Positions 56,290 to 64,000 of a stretch of DNA of 64,000 nt are shown one piece after another; position 1 is the first letter of the stretch; each line of letters starts with the position of its first letter. Made by a program: the position numbers and the translations under genes. The notes beneath the pieces were generated by a model. The model was not told where the DNA came from, did not search any database, and saw only the letters and a program-made list of their open reading frames with translations. Location: NCBI GenBank assembly GCA_914767715.1, contig OU612075.1:17980001-18044000 (forward strand). The letters are read 5' to 3'. Origin of the DNA: Membranipora membranacea (lineage: Eukaryota; Bryozoa; Gymnolaemata; Cheilostomatida; Membraniporidae).

Positions 56290-59200
56290 AGTCCTTTCAT
56301 CCACTTTGAACCTACTTCTGCTTTATTTAATCAGATAAATATTCTCCTCAGTGTTATATATTTCTGTTTTAATCATGGCAACTAAGTTTTGAAACAAACA
56401 TGCCCCATATATACAACTGAGTTTTTTGTTGCTCAACCTCATAGGTATATTAGGTATATTAAAGAGAGACATTCATGAACTCTAAAATGCTACAGAACCG
56501 ATTGGTGCTCGAGTATTCCATCCTTCAGTCAATGCATCGCCAAAAGCTATCGGATCCATTCAAAGCATTTTTTTTTTCTAAATCATAAGCTTTGTTTCAC
56601 TTATTTTCTTCAGTCCTCCGGAGGATTGCCTGGAAAACAACCCGGTCAGACACCAATTCCACCACCAATTCCGCATGATATCTCCATGATATATCTTTAA
56701 CTATTGAACTCATAGACTAGCAGGCAGCCTCAGCTTTTATTTTCCATCTCAAACTAACCAAAATATTCAAAACTCAAACCAAAAATTATCAAAGTATATT
56801 TGTTGCTATTGAGGTAATACTAGACAGATTTTATTTTCACCTTGCCTGCAAGTAGGGGCCCTGTTTTTCTTGTGGTCTAAGAATAAATAAAAAGAATTTA
56901 CTATTGGAGGAGCATCCTTCACGGTACAGACATGCCTACAATGAGTACGGCAAGGCAAAGATTCTACCCAACGTACAGCTGACCGCCAAGCCGATACTAA
57001 CTCTTCATCTTCAAAAGATCCCGCTTTCACTTTACGTGCCAAGTGAGTATTAGCATTACTTACTGCGGAAACCTCAATAGACTATTGGAAAATCCAAAAC
57101 TTCACCCAAAGAAATTTTAGAATCAGAATGACTCTAGCTCATAATCAAAAGGCATATTAGCATCAAATAGAAGTCATATTGATTCCAAGATAGTTCCCCC
57201 ACTTCACCCTTAGAATTAATCAAATAAGAATCATATTTTAGAGTTAATTTGAATCTTTATTCACCTTTGGCCAGTTTCAAAAGACAGTTGATTATCTCAG
57301 AGTATCAAATCATAGCTGATGGTTGTTCAATTGGCAGGTCATTTTAGCGTCAAAATAATTAATTGCAAGGGTGAAGTAGGGGAACTATCTCAGAATCAAA
57401 ACAATGCTATTTTTTTTCTGTGTGTTCTTTTGTCAATACCGTTCTTGAATATATGTTTATCTGTAGTCATTAAACCCTACCTCTGGCAGCATAAATGCTG
57501 GGTGCAATTAGGATGCGCTGCACACTATAAACTGTGCTTTCCAGTGATTAAACCCAATTCAGCAAGAAATTTATATTTGTGTCACTTTGAGATCATTTTT
57601 TAATAAGGCAGTTTAACTTTTGGATTTAGGGTATAAGGAGGCCAAGTTCATATCAAGGCACAACTGCTTCAATCTAATCACCTGCCCTATAGGAGCGTTG
57701 GAATGACATCTTAACGATACTTGCGCCATGTGGAACGAGGCTCTCCGTGGTCGAAAGGCGCCGAAGATGATCTCCGCCTGGCTAGAATACTCCTGGAATA
57801 CCTTGGGTAGAACTTTTACTTTCAAGTCCCTTATCCCATGGAAAAAAATACTCCAAACAGTGCTATGTGGGAAATCCAAGCTGAGTCTGAGCATTAACTT
57901 TTGCAACCTGGAAGATCCTTCAATTTACAGTGTGCAAGTTGGCAATGATTGTCGTTTTAATATATACACCTCGGTTTTCACCACACCACTTATTAATACT
58001 CTGTTCCGGTTACACAAGTATGTCCGCAGTAACATCTTCCACGCAGCGTAAGATGAAGAGAGGATTCGTTGAGCTGTGTCAGCACATTTCTTTCAAATCC
58101 TAGACACCAACAGTTGCATCGACATGAGGCCAGAAGACTTCTTAGACATAACAAAGTCAAACAGAAGTCAGGTAGAGGTGAGTAATTTTGATTCCTAAAT
58201 ATTCCTTATATTTCACTTGCACTTTGTGGTTAATATTATTGTGCTTGAAATTATCACTGATGATTTTGCAGACATTATGTAAATGATATTAATAATAACA
58301 CAGTCATTGAGTTGACGTCCTTATTGTTATGCTGAGCCGCCAAACACTGTGGCTGACTTGAAAATTTCAAATCACATCAGTTACCTTGCTATTATCATTA
58401 TTTATTGCAGCTACATCGATCAGTGCCACTGGATAAGATCTCGGTCGCCAATAATAAAGCGAACGATCAGTGGTGGTGACAGAGATGCATGCACCAAAGA
58501 GCCATGAAAAAAAATATATCAGATGCCTCAATCCATTGCAAATTACAAGTCAAGACGCCCTCACTGTTGGTTCGAAGTGCACTACATAACGTTTGCCATT
58601 ATGTGGATCATTCCAATGTGGATGAAAAGTTTAAAATGCATTAATTAATAGTGTTCAAAAAGCGCATTTGTCAGTTTTTCATGCATGTCAAATCACCATA
58701 TCTCCCTGCTAGTTTGAAAATCGCTTGGACTAGAAGACCCAATTTCACATCAGGGAGGTTAGCGTGTGTAAAAATCATGAAAATATATGAAATTGAGCAT
58801 GGAGAAACCAGCTGGAGTGAGCAGTTGATCACTCAATTTTATGACCAGAAAAAGACATTTGGAAAACCTTGACAATATAGATGATAGATGATATACCAAA
58901 CACTATATACATTATGCCCTTGGTGTATTTGAGGTAGAAGCTACATGTAAAAAAAAGAAGTGTCGACACAGACCAATGGCTCTGGCCTAATAAAAAAAAA
59001 CTAGAGTTGAGGAAAAGCTGTTGGATACTAACTGAAGGTCCCATATAGAATGCCTTACATATCTCACAGCTACCACAGCAACTCATTACCATGTTCTAAT
59101 TAACATGATATGACCACTATATGATATGATCACAAATATCCATAGTATCGCAAGGTAGAATGAAAAATTACTGTAGAGACTTGTAGAAAAGTTAGTTGAT

Positions 59201-59440
59201 ACTATTTAAGTTGGATGACAAAACAACCGAGCAAACTGCTGAAGAAACTTTTTTTGCACCTGAGCATAATTATTGAATAACCCAGTTTAAGCTTTCTATG
59301 ACAATGATGCACTCAGAACAAAAAAAAATTTTTAAATGATTTTAGAGTCATTACATCATCGTTCCTGTAAACCCAAAATGTCAAAATGTAACCGCATGTC
59401 AAAATGTCTTTTTTAGGGTTAAAGTCGATGGCCTCGTATT
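56290..59440. other. Stretch with no gene I can support
   Basis: 57728-58051 is open (MWNEALRGRKAPKMISAWLE) and 58100-58178 ends at a gtgagt donor (CIDMRPEDFLDITKSNRSQV). 58651-58872 is open. None shows a known motif or a consistent splice chain. The opposite strand at 57613-57906 is also open. Some of this may be old transposon sequence. Confidence 0.35.
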
Positions 59441-59449
59441 TTATCTTTT

Positions 59450-59770
59450 GTGCAAGTCAAAACACCCTATGTTTGCATTTTCTGTCATGATACCCTATTT
59501 GATTGTTGGCAGGTCAAAACACCATAAAAAGTATAGGTCAAATGTAATAAATTCAACTTATAGAGAAGACAGTACTTTATATTTTGTCTTGTTTGGTTTT
59601 AATGCGCTTTACTACTCCCTCATCTTACCTTAAAAACCTTGAGGCTGAGTCACCATTAGGGGCCAAGTTCTAGGCAACTGTAATTTTGGTGCAAGTCAAA
59701 ACGCCCTATGTAAGCGTTTTTTCTGTCATGACACCCTAATCGATTGTTGGCAGGTCAAAATGCCCTAAGT
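59450..59770. repeat. Two direct copies of about 78 bp
   Basis: 59450-59530 and 59690-59770 share gcaagtcaaaac, ccctatgt, tctgtcatgaaccct-type and gattgttggcaggtcaaaa segments. They are non-coding. Confidence 0.6.
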
Positions 59771-60457
59771 CTGAACTATCAATTTAAAGTTCAGAAGAGA
59801 CCACTGAATGACTTGAATTAATGAAAAATTAATGTATATTGCCGTCTGCTTTACCAGGGTGATAAGGAACACAGTATAAAGGTTTTCCTGTCAGTTTATT
59901 GATAAATAGGAAGCAAAATTGTGAAATGAAAGCAGACGACGTCGTCATGGTAGAGTAAAATGCATCACTCCATCCTATTTTACTGACTTCAATTAGACAT
60001 TCCGTCTGCCAAATCAGCTGGGGTTGGCACCCATAAGTCATGACAGGAATAGGTGTGGTTGTCGAGCAGACCACATAATATCAATAAAATATGTACCATG
60101 TCGCAAAAGGGCAAACCATGATTGTTTGTTTACATATTTTTTCTCTGCGTCTGCATGGTCATTGTCCAGATTTGGCCGTAACTGGCAGGGTGACTGTAGC
60201 CGTACAGTTATGAATTTAGCATAATTACTTATATACGCGAGGATTTCTAGACAGCTGCTCCCGCCCCATAAAAATATATGAACCACCTACCATAACCGGT
60301 CAGTTATTATGAACCATACAGTTATTATTCATACACTGTACTCGACGCTCAGATCTGAAAGGCCGTCCCGACATGACTCTGTGGAACTTTGGATAAACGG
60401 GTCAAGCAGGCTGTCGGGTTATTTGCAATTTGAATACAGTAGATAGCCCTCACAAGG

Positions 60458-60465
60458 TATATAAA
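60458..60465 (+). promoter_or_regulatory. TATA box of the right-hand gene
   Basis: tatataaa lies about 30 bases before a plausible start site near 60488-60495 and 216 bases before the first ATG (60674). No other strong TATA with a downstream coding exon is nearby. Confidence 0.5.
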
Positions 60466-60673
60466 CTGACAGCGATAGTATGTTCGTTCCACACAACCAC
60501 ATACAACCACACTCTCGGATTACTAAGACAACACGGATATCAACTGGATACACTGCTACTTACTCTATACAACTTACTATACTCTATTACTACACTCTAG
60601 CTGCTGCATCAACCATTATTAACATTATTATTCAACTTCATCTATACATTATTCAACTTATTCAACAATTATT

Positions 60674-63600
60674 ATGGCGTATCCAACAAGAAAGTATAAC
60701 TCGGACCTTGTGAGAGTACTCGGTAAGTACTATTTATTACACTTTACACGTCACATCAATGTCTCATAAATTTTTGAACATTTAAAAACGATTTTTTACA
60801 ATCAGTCGCACTCTGACTCACTCAGAGTCATCACTCAGAGTGCTTTACCACAGTAAATTTATTCACCAGTGATACAGTTTGGGTATAGTCTTGTACCATT
60901 TAAACAATAATAGTAAGAATAATTAAGATGGCAATTTGTAATAAATGCCGCAGGAATTACATCAAAGAGCATCCTGATGAATGTCTAAGAGTGTGCAGTT
61001 TCTTCAGACTGATATTTGGATTGAGGGGTGAGTGATCCACTTAGAGTGCTAACAAAAATTAGCCGCTGAAGTAAAAGTTTTGATGTGAGATATATAACAG
61101 TTTATTTTTTCTATTTACAGCTGAATCGATGCAAGCTGCGGAAGCAGCAGCAGCTCCAACTGCTCCAACTGCTCCAGCTGCTCCAACTCGACCAACCTAT
61201 GCGTTGATCACTAAGTCACCTCCACCTCCACGTAAGACGAAAAGCAAGGCCATCCCTCAGGGGGGTATGGTTACGGCCATCGTAAGGAACGAGAAAATAG
61301 TGAATATAAAGCAGGAGCAAGGACCTGGTGCGGATGACGTAACAGTAACTAAGGACGGGCCATCAACAAGTTATTGTCTGGCGACGCCTAAAGGAGGTGT
61401 GTATTATTTTCCATATTAATCTTGCAAACTAAATCCTTCAATAAAACTTTGTTGGGAATCGAAATGCGGATGGCATCCTGGCTCTAGGTTTGCATAATAT
61501 TGTGTAATTAAATCAGTTATTTATTCAATGTATTATTGTTATTATAGCAAAGAAGAGAAAGAAGAAGGGCCTGGCCAAGAAGCGTCCTGCTACAGTAAGA
61601 CCAGCAGCTACCAACCAGCCTACCAACCAGCCAACCAGCTACCAACCACTGAAGATCCCCCAGTTGATGCCATTGCAGGGGCTCAGGCGGCTGAGGTGGC
61701 AGAAGTTGCCATCACCGCCGCATACATCAGGTCAATGGCAGAGAGCAAAAAAAAGCACAGGGCCCGTCGGCTATAACTCAGGTTACCAGCATGTCACACC
61801 AGCTGGCAGCCAAAGTGGCTCAGTCAAAGGCGGCCAAAGCCAAGACGTCAGCCCCATCATCGACGACAGCAGCTGTTGGCAGTAGAAGCGTTATTTCCTC
61901 CTCCTCCATTACCACCACCACCACCACCAGGAAGAGGAGAGGAAAGAGAAGAAGGAAAGGGAAGGCTGGAGCAAAAGCAAAAGCCCGTCCAACCTCACCA
62001 CCAGCCAGCCAGTCAGCCAGCAGGAGGAGCAAGAACGTCGAGCCAGCCCACCAGCATCATCATTCTATGGAGCCGCTGCATCAACACCAGCAACTGCCTC
62101 CATAGGACGACTTAGACACCAGACGGAGTCTGGTGAACTGTCGATGCTGGCACAGAGAGCCAGAGAGGAAGACAAAGCCCGTTGCCAACGCCGTCCGAGT
62201 CTCCACAGTCTCCTTCCAGTAGCGACTGAGCAGCCTGGATCCTCCGGCCTCCAAGATCTAGAGGCAATGGAGCAGATCTTGGATCCAGATGGCGATGATG
62301 CTGCTGAGATGCTGGTGCAATTTCTGCAAGCCACTGCTGTTCACCCTCAACCACCATCTGCTGCAACGTCTCCCAGGAGCCAATCTATCAGCCCAGTGAG
62401 ATGTTCTCGGAAGAGGGTGAGGAAGCTCAGCAGCAGCTCTTCATCAGAGGATGAGCCTAGTGATACTGCTTCCAACTCTATCTTTGATTCTCGGCCAAAG
62501 ACTCCTCGGCCAGCTAGTGCCAGGACTCTGCCGGCCAGGATGCAGAAGAAGCAGAGTAAGCATCCTATGAGACCTGCATGCAATTGTAAGACTCTGATGT
62601 GTTCGGGAAAACTCATGACAGGAGGCGAGTGATATACGATGCCTTCTGGGAGCTGACTAGTCCAGATGCTCAAAGATCTGGGCCTTTGAGTAAGTAGTAA
62701 CTATGATTATTGTCATACTCTTTGACCGCAAAGTGTATTCTTTTTCATACTGTTTGGAAAAATAATATCCCGGACCGTTTTTTGTATTGTGATAATAATA
62801 GTATCCTTTGAGCGTTTAGGCACAATCATAATTTTGACTGCAGCCTTTGTTTGACCGAGTGATCAATCTTGCAAAAAATCATTGCTCACACTATCATTTG
62901 TAGTAATTGTTTACATTTTTTGAATTTACAGTCATATCAAACGGCGTGAGTGCGGGATCAGGACTGTCGCCCCAGAAGATCGGTGGAGAGATCGTTCAAA
63001 CACTTCCCACTATTACTTCCCTCTAACTGGTGCCGAAGATCTGAGGGTGTGCAAAGTCATGTTCCTAGGAACACTTGGTTACAGCAAGGATTCATCCTTT
63101 GCCAAGAACATGATGGTCGCTACACCTGATGATGCCCCTACGGTGACACGGTATGCTGCGGGTGGTGATCGCCGATCGTTTGATCGTGAGGTAAGCATTA
63201 TTAACGCCTGAGATATAACCCTTGAAATATCAGTGTTACCAGTAAAGACCCTTGTCACAAATTACTATTATGACGTCTTTAGTTTATTGCTGCAGTGCTG
63301 AGTGAACCATGATTCACCATCAATGAATACAATGTTATAACATTGGTCCACTAATCGTCTTAACTATTGTTTTAGGTCATTAGATCTCACATCCCATCTT
63401 ACCATCCCGCATTAGGACACTACAACTGGGCGAATGCCCCCAACCGTGTCTACCTGGACCCAACACTTCGGTCCACTGAGATGTACAAGGAGTTTGCCGC
63501 CTTACACTCAGATGGGGAGAGGCTTTGCTGCCTTCGGGCATACCAGTATGTTCTGCAGGATATGAATATTTCCTTCAAAGACACCGGTGAGTAATTAAAA

Positions 63601-64000
63601 TAATACGATATAAAAGAGTTATTTGTGATACGGGCTGTGCATGAGAAGAATTGATTATTGATAAATATTATTTTATTATGAGACATGACAATATTGACAT
63701 TTATTAAGAAATTGAGTTGCCGGACGAGATGCGGTTCACCACCACTTGGCAGGTCAATTTACTCTAAGTTGTACTGTTAGGCTGTAAAAACAATCTGCAC
63801 TTTAAAATATTTTGGTTTGAAATTATTGTCTTCGTTCATTGGAAATAATCATTACTGTTTTTGCAGGCTCGATGGACTGTAACACCTGCGCCACAGCCGC
63901 GGATGAGCGGCTCGCTGAACATAAACGACGCTATCGTTCTGCATGCACTGAATACGGGAAGGCAAAGATTATGTCTCTCGGACAGATGACAGAGGAGCCT
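60674..64000 (+). CDS. Copy C of the LWSDG transposase-like family, N-terminal exons (continues past window)
   Basis: First exon 60674-60722 (MAYPTRKYNSDLVRVL) or alternative first exon 60928-61027 (MAICNKCRRNYIKEHPDECL). Both end in phase 1 and fit exon 61121-61396. Then come 61548-62689, 62932-63190, 63376-63586 and 63867->64000. Exon 61548-62689 is basic then Ser/Pro-rich (RKLSSSSSSEDEPSDTASNS) and ends PACNCKTLMC..., then RRRVIYDAFWELTSPDAQRS. Exon 62932 has SHYYFPLTGAEDLRVCKVMF. Exon 63376 has RSHIPSYHPALGHYNWANAP and NRVYLDPTLRSTEMYKEF. Exon 63867 has MDCNTCATAADERLAEHKRR. These match the N-terminal half of the family in copies A and B. Problems: an in-frame TAG at 61883-61885, a one-base frame change near 62608, and a one-base phase mismatch at 62689/62932. 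It may be a young pseudogene or a gene with sequencing errors. Confidence 0.65.

Noticed and set aside
1-64000. CRISPR array, prophage or bacterial operon
   Set aside because: No regularly spaced identical repeats with unique spacers, and introns and LINEs show animal DNA.

Overview
This window is animal nuclear DNA, most likely from a TE-rich marine or aquatic invertebrate such as a sponge or cnidarian. The reasons are spliceosomal GT-AG introns of roughly 100-2000 bases, AATAAA polyadenylation, a TATA promoter, low GC and very dense decayed transposons of animal types (CR1/L2-like LINEs, an R2-like LINE, a MULE, tRNA-derived modules). I cannot name the species. No bacterial operon, CRISPR array or rRNA gene is present.

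Layout. 1-8469 (+): the 3' part of one host-like gene, 12 exons whose phases agree from the window edge to the stop, ending in a 1.6 kb coding minisatellite (Pro-Ser-Gln repeats) and an AATAAA signal. Its introns hold a LINE ORF1 scrap and a tRNA-like module. 8.5-14.5 kb: gene-free apart from a decayed reverse transcriptase fragment (-). 15370-18528 (-): a full-length 1052-residue open R2-like retrotransposon ORF (N-terminal zinc finger, RT, zinc knuckle, restriction-like endonuclease) whose RT active site reads FMDN instead of FxDD. 19-24 kb: tRNA-like modules, a 339 bp TIR element, and a broken YqaJ-type nuclease. 24-29 kb (+): a frameshifted CR1/L2-like LINE, interrupted by a 355 bp TIR element with a TA target duplication. 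29-34.4 kb: AT-rich spacer, an unclassified Cys-rich fragment and another LINE remnant.

34.8-39.4 kb (+): two broken copies of an intron-bearing transposon-type gene family recognised by SFDLQ, LWSDG-x3-QN and (F)ETGHS motifs. 40.6-42.9 kb: a 2245 bp element with 66 bp terminal inverted repeats. 43-47.8 kb: more LINE ORF1 and endonuclease remnants and a second YqaJ fragment. 49.0-49.6 kb: a P2X7-C-terminus-like Cys domain ORF with one stop. 50293-54477: a complete Mutator-like element (MULE) with terminal inverted repeats, a perfect 9 bp target duplication, a transposase core and a SWIM zinc finger. 55-60.4 kb: mostly unexplained, with an 11 bp minisatellite. 60458-64000 (+): TATA box and first exons of a third, better preserved member of the LWSDG family, running off the right edge.

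Nothing here forms a pathway. The window records repeated TE insertion around two plausible host-type transcription units, one at each end. The most notable patterns are tRNA-like modules lying inside three different TIR-bounded elements, an R2-like ORF kept open despite loss of a catalytic aspartate, and three copies of one intron-bearing transposase-like family within 30 kb.
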